Shown: piece by piece, positions 36,969-45,924 of the stretch
How the letters are laid out: every line of letters starts with the position of its first letter
How positions within the stretch are numbered: position 1 is the first letter of the stretch
Assembly (NCBI RefSeq): GCF_000733295.1
Contig: NZ_JPMI01000240.1
Location: 103,553-167,552, forward strand
Direction: 5' to 3'
DNA length: 64,000 nt
Source: Archangium violaceum Cb vi76
Lineage (GTDB): Bacteria; Myxococcota; Myxococcia; Myxococcales; Myxococcaceae
Position numbers and translations under genes: made by a program
Notes under the pieces: generated by a model
Seen by the model: only the letters and a program-made list of their open reading frames with translations
What the model was told of the DNA's origin: nothing
The model's database searches: none

Positions 36969-38066
36969 ATGAGCCAGACCGTGTCGAAGTCGTGTGAGCG
37001 GTGCCAGTCCCTGCCCGAGAAGCTGGAGATGGAGGGGGCGGGTCGGCTCTTCCTCTGGCTGCCGCTGGGTCACAGCTACGGCAAGCTGGTGCGGCAGTTG
37101 GGTGACTCCGGGCGCCAGTACCAGGCCATGCCGAATGATCGCTGCGTGGCGGTGCGGCTGGAGGGCGCGCAGCTGAGTGCCTTCGTGGCCGACGTCATGG
37201 GGGCGCTGACGGGCGAGGAGTCGCGGGCCACGCGCGCGCTCTTCGTCGAGGGCGAGGGCGAGCCGGGGCTGGGGGATTTCCCGCGGGTGGGCTCGCTGCC
37301 GCAGCTCTTCACCCTCAGCCGCTCGGGGTGGCTGGTGGACATGCTGGCCGAGAAGCGGATCACCAGCCACTACCAGCCCATCGTCCACGCCAGGGACACG
37401 CGTCAGGTATACGCCTACGAGGCGCTGCTGCGCGGCCTGGAGCGGGACGGGGCGCTGGTGTTCCCCGGGAAGATGCTGACGCTGGCGCGCGACGCGGATC
37501 TGCTCTTCCAGTTGGACCTGGCGGCGCGGCTGTCCGCGGTGCGCGAGGCGGCGCGGCTGGGCTTGAAGGTGCCCATCTTCATCAACTTCACGCCCACGGC
37601 CATCTACGATCCGGCCTTCTGCCTGCGCTCCACGGTGGCGGCCATCTCCGAGGTGGGCATGCCGCCGAGCAACGTGGTCTTCGAGATCATCGAGTCGGAC
37701 CACACGCCGGACGCCAACCACCTCAAGTCGTTGATCGCCTACTACCGGCAGGCGGGCTTCCGGGTGGCGCTGGATGACCTGGGGGCGGGGTACTCGTCGC
37801 TGAACCTCATCCACCAGCTGCGTCCGGACATCATGAAGCTGGACATGGAGCTCATCCGGGGCATCCACCAGGATTCCTACAAGGCGTCCATCACGGAGAA
37901 GCTGCTGGAGCTGGCGCAGAAGCTGGGCATCCTCACGGTGGCCGAGGGCATCGAGACGCCCGAGGAGCTGCGGTGGGTGCGCGAGCACGGGGTGGACTTC
38001 GTGCAGGGCTACCTCATCGCGAAGCCGAGCAGCCCGCCCACCACGGTCACGCCGCACTACTACTGA
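36969..38066 (+). CDS. EAL-domain cyclic-di-GMP phosphodiesterase
   Basis: This 365-residue protein has an N-terminal region of about 115 residues with a CERC pair but no known sensor fold, followed by an EAL domain. Catalytic positions are all present: EALLRG (Glu of EAL), INFTP, EIIESDHT, ALDDLGAGYSS, IMKLD, AEGIET and VQGYLIAKP. It should linearise c-di-GMP to pGpG and so influence motility or development. No GGDEF domain is attached. ATG 36969 is chosen; GTG 36960 (MRRM) is also possible. Its last 7 nt overlap the end of the convergent gene. Confidence 0.88.
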   Translation: MSQTVSKSCERCQSLPEKLEMEGAGRLFLWLPLGHSYGKLVRQLGDSGRQYQAMPNDRCVAVRLEGAQLSAFVADVMGALTGEESRATRALFVEGEGEPGLGDFPRVGSLPQLFTLSRSGWLVDMLAEKRITSHYQPIVHARDTRQVYAYEALLRGLERDGALVFPGKMLTLARDADLLFQLDLAARLSAVREAARLGLKVPIFINFTPTAIYDPAFCLRSTVAAISEVGMPPSNVVFEIIESDHTPDANHLKSLIAYYRQAGFRVALDDLGAGYSSLNLIHQLRPDIMKLDMELIRGIHQDSYKASITEKLLELAQKLGILTVAEGIETPEELRWVREHGVDFVQGYLIAKPSSPPTTVTPHYY

Positions 38067-38692
38067 TTGACGAGCGTGGCGCCCGAGCGCTGGAGGCTGA
38101 GCCGCCAGGCCAGCCTCAGCTCGTAGCCGGCGTTCTGCAGATGCTGGCGGGCCGTGATGGTGTCCCGGTTCTCCACGGCCTCCTCGGCGAAGCCGATGCG
38201 GTCGATCGCGCGCCCGATGAAGCGCGCGGCATCACCCTGGCCGCTCTGGGCGGCATTGGCGAGTGCATCGGAGAGATCCTGCCGGGCGGAGGTGATCGCC
38301 GGACCCACGGAGAAGTCTCCCTCCTCGAGCAGCTGGTCGGTGGTGATCATCCACTGGTAGCCGCTGTTCAGGCTCTCCAGGCGTTGCTGCCGGAGCTGCT
38401 CCAGGGCTTGCGCCCGGGCGCTCACGAGGGCCTCCCGCTGCTCCATCGTCTGGAGACGCTCCTGGTCCTCCTGTTGCTGGCTCTGCTGGGCCTCCAGCTC
38501 GGCTTGAAGGAGCTCCACCTGGGCGCGCAGCTGCTTCACCTCCAGCTCCCGGGCGGTGCGCTCCAACTCCTCGAGCGTCGGCGCCTGCTCCTGCTGGGCC
38601 GCGGGCTCGACGGGAGGAGCCTCCTGCGGCGTGGCGGTGGGAGAGGGGGTCTGTCCGAGAAACAGCGTCAGGGAGAGGGCGAGAAGGCTCAT
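38060..38692 (-). CDS. Exported coiled-coil protein, unknown
   Basis: This 210-residue protein starts at ATG 38692 with a short signal peptide (SLLALSLTLFLGQ) and a Pro/Glu/Gln-rich stretch. A long coiled-coil of about 85 residues (LEELERTARELEVKQLRAQV onward) leads to a helical C-domain (ARFIGRAIDRIGFAEEAVEN). The 3' end overlaps the EAL gene by 7 nt. Periplasmic location is likely. No family was recognised. Confidence 0.72.
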   Translation of the reverse strand: MSLLALSLTLFLGQTPSPTATPQEAPPVEPAAQQEQAPTLEELERTARELEVKQLRAQVELLQAELEAQQSQQQEDQERLQTMEQREALVSARAQALEQLRQQRLESLNSGYQWMITTDQLLEEGDFSVGPAITSARQDLSDALANAAQSGQGDAARFIGRAIDRIGFAEEAVENRDTITARQHLQNAGYELRLAWRLSLQRSGATLVNQ

Positions 38693-38807
38693 CTCCCCAA
38701 ACGTGTCCACCGGCGGACGAACCGGCACAGCCCGGAGGACGAGCCTCCGTTCATCCGTCCGAGGGGCGAGCAGACGAACCGCCCGCCCCGCTCGGACGTG
38801 GTCCGCA

Positions 38808-39263
38808 TCAGCCCTCGAAGGTGTCCTTCATGCGGGAGATGGCGGCGCTGGTCATCTGGTCGATGGTCTGCTTGAAGGTCTGCTGCATCAGGACCTGCTT
38901 CATCATGACCTTGGAGGCCTGCTCGAAGACCTTCTCCGGGCTGGCGTTCGGGTTGGCCTTGACCCACGCGGCCATGTCCTTCTGGATGCCCTCGAGGGCG
39001 CGGCCCTTGAAGGTCTTGCCCAGGCTCTCGACCATCATGCCGTAGCCCTGGCCCTTCTTCTCACCCACGAGCTGCGCGAGCGAAGCCTGCACGTCGGCCA
39101 GCTCGGAGTCGCTGTTCACGTCGAGCTTGAAGTCAGACCCGAGGTCGCTGGCGGACTTCACGCCCTTGAGCTCCTCCGTGGACGGAGGCTGGATCGACGG
39201 GCCAGCCGTACGGGCCGCCGAGTTGGCGGTGAAGGAAGAGTTGTTTCCGATGCGGGTGGACAT
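38808..39263 (-). CDS. Small protein with Ser/Thr-rich N-terminus; possible type III substrate
   Basis: This 151-residue protein starts at ATG 39263 after GAAAGGTG. The first 35 residues are low in charge and rich in Ser/Thr/Asn/Ala (MSTRIGNNSSFTANSAARTA), as seen in type III secretion signals. The rest is helical (GYGMMVESLGKTF, then KVMMKQVLMQQTFKQTIDQM). It lies 8.5 kb from the secretion cluster. A longer start at 39287 is possible. Substrate status is a guess from composition; no family was recognised. Confidence 0.6.
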   Translation of the reverse strand: MSTRIGNNSSFTANSAARTAGPSIQPPSTEELKGVKSASDLGSDFKLDVNSDSELADVQASLAQLVGEKKGQGYGMMVESLGKTFKGRALEGIQKDMAAWVKANPNASPEKVFEQASKVMMKQVLMQQTFKQTIDQMTSAAISRMKDTFEG

Positions 39264-39398
39264 GGCATCACCTTTCGGGAAAGACACGAATGCTTTGAAG
39301 GCATTATCGCCCGGTCCCCCGGGAAGTTGCGTGGGCGGGGACCGAATCTTTCCCGTTTTCTGGCAGTGCCGTGAAAAGTCCCTGATTCCAGGGGCTTA

Positions 39399-40964
39399 TC
39401 AGAGGTCGATGCGCAGCCCCACGCCGGCCTGGAGCGTGGGGGGGGCGATGTTGATGGCGGGGATCTCCTGCTCACCCTGGCGGATGGGCGGCAGGTTGAG
39501 GGCGAAGCGGAACTCGCCCCCCTTCTGGCCGTAGTTGAGGGCGACGAAGGCCTCGACGCTGAGGTAGCGCAGGGCGCGGTGCGTCACGTCCAGACGGGTG
39601 ATGAAGGAGCGATCGGAGAGGTTGCCCAGGTTGGACAGGATGAAATTGGTGTTGTCCCAGGAGCCAGGTCCGGAGAGCAGCCCGTAGATGGCGGCGTAGT
39701 GCTGGCCGATGAAGAAGGGCTGATATTGCCCCTGGAAGATCAAATAGGGGTAGACGAGCGCGGTGTCGTAGCCCGTCGGGTTGTAGAAGTACTCGACGCC
39801 CACGGTGGCGGTGTCGTTCTCCGAGTAGGCGAACGTCCAGGTGGCGCCGGTGCTCAGCTGCGGGATGAAGTACTCGTCCAGGTAGGACGTCTCGATGGGA
39901 AGCGAGCCGATGTCGATCGGCGGGCCGCCGTTGTTGGCCTGGCTGAACAGGTCCTCGAGCGAGATTCCCTCGGGCAGACCGTAGATGGGGGTGTCGGAGC
40001 CCCTGCGGATGGCCAGCTCGCCGTAGATGTCGATGGGGCCGATGCCGGAGGAGAAGTCGAACCCGAAGCGGGGCTTGCGGCCGCGCTGGAGCACGGCATC
40101 GAAACCCAGCTCGGTGGAGCCGAGCACCACCTCGGCGCGGGCGGCGCCACCGACGCGGCCGAGCGTGTCCGCGGGGCCGGCGTTGTCGAGCATGCCGATG
40201 GCGTAGAAGTTCCAGCCCCGGGCCTCCCAGGGCACGTGCACCTTGAGCATGGTGGCGCCGGTGCGCGCGTCGAAGAGGGCGAGCGGATCCCTGCGCTGGG
40301 GGCTGAGGAAGTCGGTGGGGTTCCAGAAGCGCGCGGTGCCCCACTTCACGTGCTGCTTGCCGGCGGTGATGAAGAGCTTGTGATCCAGGTCGAAACGCAA
40401 CCAGGCCTGGTCCAGCAGCACGCGGGGCTCGGAGGCGGCCGCGCCCGGCGCCGAGGGGAGGAGGCTGCCCGAGCCCTCCTTGCGCGTGGGATCATAGGTG
40501 AGCCGGCCGAGCACGAAGCCGCGAAGCCGGTCGGTGGGGCGCGCATCGAAGTAGCCGTCCACCAGCATGGGGGCGGAGACGGCGGTGTTGCCGAAGGACA
40601 CCCCCTCGCTGCCCTGGGTGAGGGCGCGCAGGTAGAAGCGGCCGCCGATCTTCAGAGGATCCTCGACGGCGTCCTCGGTGTCGAAGGCGTTGGTGGCCGC
40701 CGGGCCATCGAGCGCCTGCGCGTCGCGATCCCCGGGCCGGGTGTCCCGGGCCTCCGGGGCCGTGGCGGCCGGAGTGGCCTCGGGCGCGTCTCCGAAGAGG
40801 GCGCTCTCGTCGGGGCGGGCCGCGTCCGTTGGAGCAGCGGGCGAGGCCTCCTGGGTTGCCGGAGCCTCACCGCCGAAGAGGTCCGCCTCGTTGGGGCGCT
40901 CCTGGGCGAGTGCGGGCAGGGCGGCGAGGGTCGCGGCGAGCGCCAGGGTGGTGCGGGTGCTCAT
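39399..40964 (-). CDS. Outer-membrane beta-barrel of the exporter operon
   Basis: This 521-residue protein has signal peptide TLALAATLAALPALAQ, a ~90-residue Ala/Pro/Asp-rich linker containing two ADLFGG/SALFGD repeats, and then a barrel domain beginning near LKIGGRFYLRALTQG. Alternating strands fill the remainder and the C-terminus is GVGLRIDL. It shares general features with DUF1302-like barrels. Its ATG overlaps the TGA of the LolA-like gene (ATGA), making it the last gene of a coupled five- or six-gene operon with an ABC exporter. Confidence 0.78.
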   Translation of the reverse strand: MSTRTTLALAATLAALPALAQERPNEADLFGGEAPATQEASPAAPTDAARPDESALFGDAPEATPAATAPEARDTRPGDRDAQALDGPAATNAFDTEDAVEDPLKIGGRFYLRALTQGSEGVSFGNTAVSAPMLVDGYFDARPTDRLRGFVLGRLTYDPTRKEGSGSLLPSAPGAAASEPRVLLDQAWLRFDLDHKLFITAGKQHVKWGTARFWNPTDFLSPQRRDPLALFDARTGATMLKVHVPWEARGWNFYAIGMLDNAGPADTLGRVGGAARAEVVLGSTELGFDAVLQRGRKPRFGFDFSSGIGPIDIYGELAIRRGSDTPIYGLPEGISLEDLFSQANNGGPPIDIGSLPIETSYLDEYFIPQLSTGATWTFAYSENDTATVGVEYFYNPTGYDTALVYPYLIFQGQYQPFFIGQHYAAIYGLLSGPGSWDNTNFILSNLGNLSDRSFITRLDVTHRALRYLSVEAFVALNYGQKGGEFRFALNLPPIRQGEQEIPAINIAPPTLQAGVGLRIDL

Positions 40965-41755
40965 CGGCTTTTGCTCTCGAGCCAGGCCTTGGTGAAGATG
41001 TTCTCCTCCAGCGCATTCAGGTCCACGTTCTTCACGACGATGACGGTGGAGTTGGCCTTCTCCACCTCGTCATAGAAGCGCATCTCCTGGGGGAACCAGA
41101 CGTCGGCCTTCTTGGACTCGCTGAAGACCTTCATCCACTTGGGATAGTAGGAGGTGCGCATCAGGCGCTTGGAGAGGGCGAACTCCTGGCGCTTGAGGAT
41201 GTTGGACGTCTCCTTGTCCACCCACAGGTGCACCACGGGGTAGGCCACGTCCACGCCCTGCCTGGCGGTGAGGACGAGCTTCCAGGCGGTGAACTTGCCG
41301 AGCTTCTCCTCGCCCTCGAACGCCGGGTCGTACTCCTCGGCGAGCCGGGACTCGTCGAAGTCGGCGCGGCGGCTGTCGGTGCCGGCGATGCGCTCGCGCT
41401 CGGTGCGCCGCTCCCACTTGCCGGTGTTGGGATCGTAGCTCCAGAGGTTCTTCTCCAGCCGCAGGTATCCCTTGCCGGCCTCGCCCTTGGGCTTGGTCAT
41501 GAGGATCATCAGCTGATCCCTGGCGTCGCGGCGGTACACCACGGCCTCGCGCACCACGTCCGTTTTGTCCTTCTCCTTCTGCTCGATGTACATCAGCGAC
41601 TTGTAGTCGCCGCCGTTGCTCTGGCGGTCATCGAGCGTCGCCAGGAGCTTCTTGAGCTCGGCCGGGTCCTTCATGTCGGCGGCCCGGGCGGAGGGGACGG
41701 CGAGGAGCACCGCGGCGAGCACGGCGCCGAAGAGGTTGCGCAGGGTCATGGTCAT
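40961..41755 (-). CDS. LolA-like outer-membrane lipoprotein-sorting protein
   Basis: This 264-residue periplasmic protein starts at ATG 41755 with signal peptide LFGAVLAAVLLAVPSARA. The mature part has the LolA/LppX-like half-barrel pattern (GKGYLRLEKNLWSYDPNTGK, then KFTAWKLVLTARQGVDVAYP). Such proteins carry a lipid or lipoprotein across the periplasm. The start overlaps the permease stop by one base (TGATG) and its stop overlaps the barrel gene (ATGA). Together with a LolCDE-type ABC unit it probably forms a trans-envelope export route. Confidence 0.82.
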   Translation of the reverse strand: MTMTLRNLFGAVLAAVLLAVPSARAADMKDPAELKKLLATLDDRQSNGGDYKSLMYIEQKEKDKTDVVREAVVYRRDARDQLMILMTKPKGEAGKGYLRLEKNLWSYDPNTGKWERRTERERIAGTDSRRADFDESRLAEEYDPAFEGEEKLGKFTAWKLVLTARQGVDVAYPVVHLWVDKETSNILKRQEFALSKRLMRTSYYPKWMKVFSESKKADVWFPQEMRFYDEVEKANSTVIVVKNVDLNALEENIFTKAWLESKSR

Positions 41756-43056
41756 CACCCGATGTGGTGCATCGCCGTGACGGGCTTCATCCGCGCGGCG
41801 AGGAAGGAGGGAATGAGCGAGACGAGGGTGGTGCAGAACGTGATGATGAAGATGGAGCCGGCCACGGCGACCGGGCTCACGGCGAAGCGCAGCTGCTCGG
41901 ACATGATGATGAGCTGGACGGCCATGGGCATGGTGATGTGGGCGGCGTTCAGGCCCAGGCACACGGCCAGCCCCAGCAGGGCGCCGGACAGCGTTCCGAA
42001 CAGCGCGAGCATGAAGGCCTCGAACAGGAACATCAGCACCACCCACCCGCGCTGCATGCCGATGGCGCGCAGCGTGCCGATCTCCCGGGTGCGCTCGCGG
42101 ATGGCGATCCACAGGGTGTTCATGACGCCCACGCTGATGATGATGAGCAGCAGGACGAGCAGCCCCACGGTGAGCCCGTTGAGCGCCTTCACGGACCAGG
42201 TGATGAAGGAGATCTCATCCTCCCAGTTGGTGATGTCCAGGCGCTGACCCGTCCAGGCCTCGCGGTTGACGGTCTCGAACTTCATGAAGAACGGGTTGGG
42301 GTTGTGGTCGAGCACCTTGTGGCCGAGCTCGGGCAGCCGCTTCATGAGGCGGGCCTGGACGGCGGGGACGTCGGCGGTGTCCTTGAGGTAGAGGTGGAGG
42401 GCGCCGGTGGCGTCGTCGCGCATCTGGTAGAGGGCGCGCAGGGTGGAGTTGGGCAGGTAGCAGTAGACGGAGCTGAGCATGCCCACGTTGGCGGCGATGG
42501 CGGCCACGCGCACGTCCACGGTGTTGCTGGTGCCGCGCATGGTGGGGGAGGAGAGGGTGACGGTATCGCCCACCTTCACCTCGAGCTTCTTGGCCTGCTC
42601 CTCGAAGAGCAGCAGGGTGTTGGGCTGCTCCAGGTCCTCCATCCGGCCCTCGCGCAGCATGAGGGCCTTGCGGAAGCCCGTCTCGTTCTGGATGTCGACG
42701 CCGCCCAGGACGAGGTCCATGGAGCTGGTGTCGCTGACCACCTTGGAGTAGCCGCGCCCGCGCTGGACCATGTAGTCCAGCTCGGGGACCTCCTGGAGGA
42801 GCTGCTGCTGGAGGGCGGGGATGGCGGTGACGACGGGGGCGGACTGGCCCGCGGTCACCTTGAAGAAGCCGGCCACGTTGACGTGCCCGGTCATGAGCGT
42901 GGTGGCGGTCTCCACCGTCGTCGTCTGGATGCCGTTGGACAGGCCCATGAGGATGACGAGCAGCCCGGTGACACCGGCGATGGCACCACCCAGCAACAGC
43001 GTGCGGCGCTTGTGGGAGGCGAGGTTTCGCAGCGCGATGAGCAGGAGTTGGAACAT
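41755..43056 (-). CDS. ABC transporter permease, FtsX/MacB (LolC/E) type, subunit 2
   Basis: This 433-residue protein has one N-terminal transmembrane helix (LLLGGAIAGVTGLLVILMGL), a large periplasmic domain (residues 45-270) and three C-terminal helices with the FtsX signature (NTLWIAIRERTREIGTLRAI, the coupling helix that contacts the ATPase). This is a type VII ABC (mechanotransmission) half-transporter. The 1-nt overlap with the LolA-like gene and the 4-nt gap to the other permease show tight co-expression. Its cargo is not known. Confidence 0.87.
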   Translation of the reverse strand: MFQLLLIALRNLASHKRRTLLLGGAIAGVTGLLVILMGLSNGIQTTTVETATTLMTGHVNVAGFFKVTAGQSAPVVTAIPALQQQLLQEVPELDYMVQRGRGYSKVVSDTSSMDLVLGGVDIQNETGFRKALMLREGRMEDLEQPNTLLLFEEQAKKLEVKVGDTVTLSSPTMRGTSNTVDVRVAAIAANVGMLSSVYCYLPNSTLRALYQMRDDATGALHLYLKDTADVPAVQARLMKRLPELGHKVLDHNPNPFFMKFETVNREAWTGQRLDITNWEDEISFITWSVKALNGLTVGLLVLLLIIISVGVMNTLWIAIRERTREIGTLRAIGMQRGWVVLMFLFEAFMLALFGTLSGALLGLAVCLGLNAAHITMPMAVQLIIMSEQLRFAVSPVAVAGSIFIITFCTTLVSLIPSFLAARMKPVTAMHHIG

Positions 43057-43060
43057 GGCT

Positions 43061-45160
43061 TCACTCGTCCGTCTGCATCGCCTGGAGGGGCGAGACCCGG
43101 GTCGCGAGGTACGCCGGGTAGAAGGTGGAGAAGGCGGACACCCCGAGCACGATGACCAGGGCGGTGATGATGTTGGAGGCCTGCAGGGTGGGGAAGAGGC
43201 GCGGGCCGGAGAAGAAGAAGTAGAGCGACTCGTGGAAGGCGGGGATGCCCGCCATGCCGAGCCCCTTCACGGCCAGGGAGCCCAGCAGCGCGCCCGCCGC
43301 GCCGAACACCAGGCCCAGCACGGTGGTCTCCAGCAGCACCATGCCCAGCACGAAGCCGCGGTGGGCTCCGATGGCGCGCATGGTGCCGATCTCCCGCACA
43401 CGCTGCAGCGTGGCCATCATCACCGAGTTGTTGATGATGACCACCGCCACCACGAAGATGATGAACACGGCCGCGTAGAGCACCAGCTTGGCCACCAGGA
43501 TGATCTGCCCGACGAGGTCCGACGCCTGGTGCCAGGAGACGACCTTGAGCGGCAGCCCGGCCTTCTTCGACGCCTCCTGGAGCTCCACCATGGTCTGCTC
43601 CAACGTGTCCGGGTCCTTCAGCATGATCGCGGCATGGAGCACCACGCCGTCGTCGATGTCCTGCTGGGTGTACTTGCTCAGGGCCAGCTCCTGCTGACGC
43701 CGCGCCTGGGACGAGCCCGCGAGCTGCGCGTCCTCGTCGATGGAGCCCGAGGAGGTCTCCGCCACCAGCGAGCTGTCCTCGCCGAAGAGGGCCGCCTCGG
43801 CGTCCTCGCGCGCCACGTCGGTGACGCCACTGGCCTCCTGGAGCTTCGCCAGCTCGTCCTTCTGATCCGCCGTCATGTAGCCGTACAGCTCGCGGAAGGT
43901 GATGATGTCCATCAGGCTGAGCGAGCCGGCCAGTTGGGACTTCTCCATGCCGGTGAACTCGAAGGTGCCGTACACCTTCACGTTCGCGCTCCGTGCGTAG
44001 CCCGTGCGTGTGAAGGCGGTGATGGTCAGCTCATCCCCCAGCCGGAGGCGGTAGAGGTCCAGCAGGGGCACCAGCTCCGCGTAGAACTGCTGGTAGCGCG
44101 CGTCGAAGTTGGCGTCGTCCATGGTGAAGAACGCCACCAGCAGCTTCTCCAGCTCCGTGTCGGTGCTCCCGAGCACCTTCTGCAGCCGCGCGATGGCCTG
44201 CTGCGTCTTGAGCGGATCCAGCTGGAAGAGGAGCTCGCGCGTCTGGGTCTGGTTCTCCTTCAGGCGGCGCTGGAGCTCGGGGTCCTCGGCGATCTTCCGG
44301 TGGTTGACGTCGCGCGCCTCCTTGATGATGTCCAGCCGGCGTGCCGTCTTCAGCTTGAAGAACTCCTCGTAGGAGAACTTGGGCAGCAGCAGGCCGCGCT
44401 GGCCCTCGGGCACGGCGGTGCCGTCCACGATGCGCATCCGGTCGAAGGTCTTCTGGTAGTTGACCAGATCGGTGCCCAGGTAGCGCAGGGGAACCATGTC
44501 ACCGTCCGTCACCAGGGGGGCGATGCGGTTCTCCAGCAGCTCGAGCGAGGCGAGCGGGTCCTTCTCGAAACCGTCCCAGAACTCCTGGGAGCGGGCGCGC
44601 TCCAGGGCCCGCAGGTCCGCGGGATCCATCGCGTTCTCGGCGGCGAGGGCGTTGCGCCGCTCCAGGTCCTTCTCGAGCAGGGCGATCATCTGGCGCACGT
44701 GGGTCTTGAGGCTGTCGATCTGCGCGCGCAGCTCGGGCGTCTCACCCGCGGCGGCCTGCTTGTAGAGGTCTCTCAGGCGCGCGAGCGTCAGGTCCACCGT
44801 GTTGCCGGACATCAGCATGGTGGAGTTGGTCCCCATGGGGACCACCGTCTTCACGTTGGGGTGCTGCTCCAGCACCTTCTTGATGTCGGAGAAGCGCTCG
44901 ATGACGCGCAGGTCCGCCTCGCCGCCCATGTTCCCGTAGAGCGCCAGCGAGTCCTTGGACTTCTCCGAGTACACCTGGAGGTGGCCCGCGACGCTGCCGA
45001 TGATGCTGCGGCTCATCGACTCGTCCAGGCTGTCCACCACGGCGCCCCCCACCACCACCAGCACGGTGCCGAAGAGGATGATGCCGCCGATGATGACGTT
45101 GACCCAGCTGGCGAACAGGTTGCGGAAGGCCACCTGCACCAGCAGCTTGAGCTGTCCCAT
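43061..45160 (-). CDS. ABC transporter permease, FtsX/MacB type, subunit 1
   Basis: This 699-residue permease has the same plan as its partner (N-terminal helix IIGGIILFGTVLVVVGG, three C-terminal helices, coupling region RVREIGTMRAIGAHRGFV). It carries a periplasmic insert about 260 residues longer, with charged helical segments (residues about 130-420). The length is well above the ~400 usual for LolC/E. It lies 2 nt from the ATPase gene and 4 nt from the second permease. The insert may be the cargo or LolA-like docking site, as an inference. Confidence 0.86.
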   Translation of the reverse strand: MGQLKLLVQVAFRNLFASWVNVIIGGIILFGTVLVVVGGAVVDSLDESMSRSIIGSVAGHLQVYSEKSKDSLALYGNMGGEADLRVIERFSDIKKVLEQHPNVKTVVPMGTNSTMLMSGNTVDLTLARLRDLYKQAAAGETPELRAQIDSLKTHVRQMIALLEKDLERRNALAAENAMDPADLRALERARSQEFWDGFEKDPLASLELLENRIAPLVTDGDMVPLRYLGTDLVNYQKTFDRMRIVDGTAVPEGQRGLLLPKFSYEEFFKLKTARRLDIIKEARDVNHRKIAEDPELQRRLKENQTQTRELLFQLDPLKTQQAIARLQKVLGSTDTELEKLLVAFFTMDDANFDARYQQFYAELVPLLDLYRLRLGDELTITAFTRTGYARSANVKVYGTFEFTGMEKSQLAGSLSLMDIITFRELYGYMTADQKDELAKLQEASGVTDVAREDAEAALFGEDSSLVAETSSGSIDEDAQLAGSSQARRQQELALSKYTQQDIDDGVVLHAAIMLKDPDTLEQTMVELQEASKKAGLPLKVVSWHQASDLVGQIILVAKLVLYAAVFIIFVVAVVIINNSVMMATLQRVREIGTMRAIGAHRGFVLGMVLLETTVLGLVFGAAGALLGSLAVKGLGMAGIPAFHESLYFFFSGPRLFPTLQASNIITALVIVLGVSAFSTFYPAYLATRVSPLQAMQTDE

Positions 45161-45162
45161 TC

Positions 45163-45924
45163 CTAGTGCCCCTCCGCTCCCGCGGCCATGGCCTTCTGGG
45201 CCTCGGCCGGGGTGATGCGGTCGAGGATCTTCCCGTCCGCCAGCCGGACCACCGCGTTGGCGTGGTTCATCACCTTGGCGTCGTGGGTGGAGAAGATGAA
45301 GGTGGTGCCCTCCTTGCGGTTGAGCTCCTTCATCAGGTCGATGATGTTCTGGCCGGTGACGGAGTCCAGGTTGGCGGTGGGCTCGTCGGCCAGCACCAGC
45401 TTGGGCCGGGTGACGAGCGCGCGCGCCACGGCCACGCGCTGGCGCTGGCCGCCGGACAGCTCGTTGGGGCGGTGCTTCACGTGCTTGTCCAGGCCCACCT
45501 GCTCCAGCAGCGTCATCACCCGCTGCTCGCGCTCCTTCGGGTTGAGCTTGCGCTGCAGCAGCAGGGGGAACTCCACGTTCTGGTAGACGCTGAGCACCGA
45601 GACCAGGTTGAAGCTCTGGAAGATGAAGCCGATGGTGTGCAGCCGCAGGTCCGTGAGCTGCCGCTCGGAGAGCGTCTTGGTGTCCTGGCCATCCACGCTC
45701 ACCACGCCCGAGCTGGCCGTGTCCACGCAGCCAATCAGGTTGAGCGCCGTCGTCTTGCCGCTACCGGACGGGCCCGCGATGGAGATGAACTCGCCGGGGT
45801 ACACGTCCAGGGACAGGCCCCGGAGCGCGGGCACTTCCACCTTGCCCAGGGTGTACGTCTTGATGACGTCGGTGAGGGAGACGATGGGCCGGTTGGCGCC
45901 AGAGACGGCGGTGAGCTGGGTCAT
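45163..45924 (-). CDS. ABC ATPase, LolD/MacB type
   Basis: This 253-residue ATPase has Walker A GPSGSGKTT, signature LSGGQRQRVA, Walker B LVLADEPTANLD and switch His in FIFSTHDAKVM. The sequence class is LolD/MacB. It powers the two FtsX-type permeases downstream, likely forming a 2:1:1 or 2:2 complex at the inner membrane. The start at ATG 45924 lies inside the current reading frame of the upstream regulator; if one base were added in a C8 run, the regulator would end exactly at this ATG (ATGA). Confidence 0.92.
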   Translation of the reverse strand: MTQLTAVSGANRPIVSLTDVIKTYTLGKVEVPALRGLSLDVYPGEFISIAGPSGSGKTTALNLIGCVDTASSGVVSVDGQDTKTLSERQLTDLRLHTIGFIFQSFNLVSVLSVYQNVEFPLLLQRKLNPKEREQRVMTLLEQVGLDKHVKHRPNELSGGQRQRVAVARALVTRPKLVLADEPTANLDSVTGQNIIDLMKELNRKEGTTFIFSTHDAKVMNHANAVVRLADGKILDRITPAEAQKAMAAGAEGH

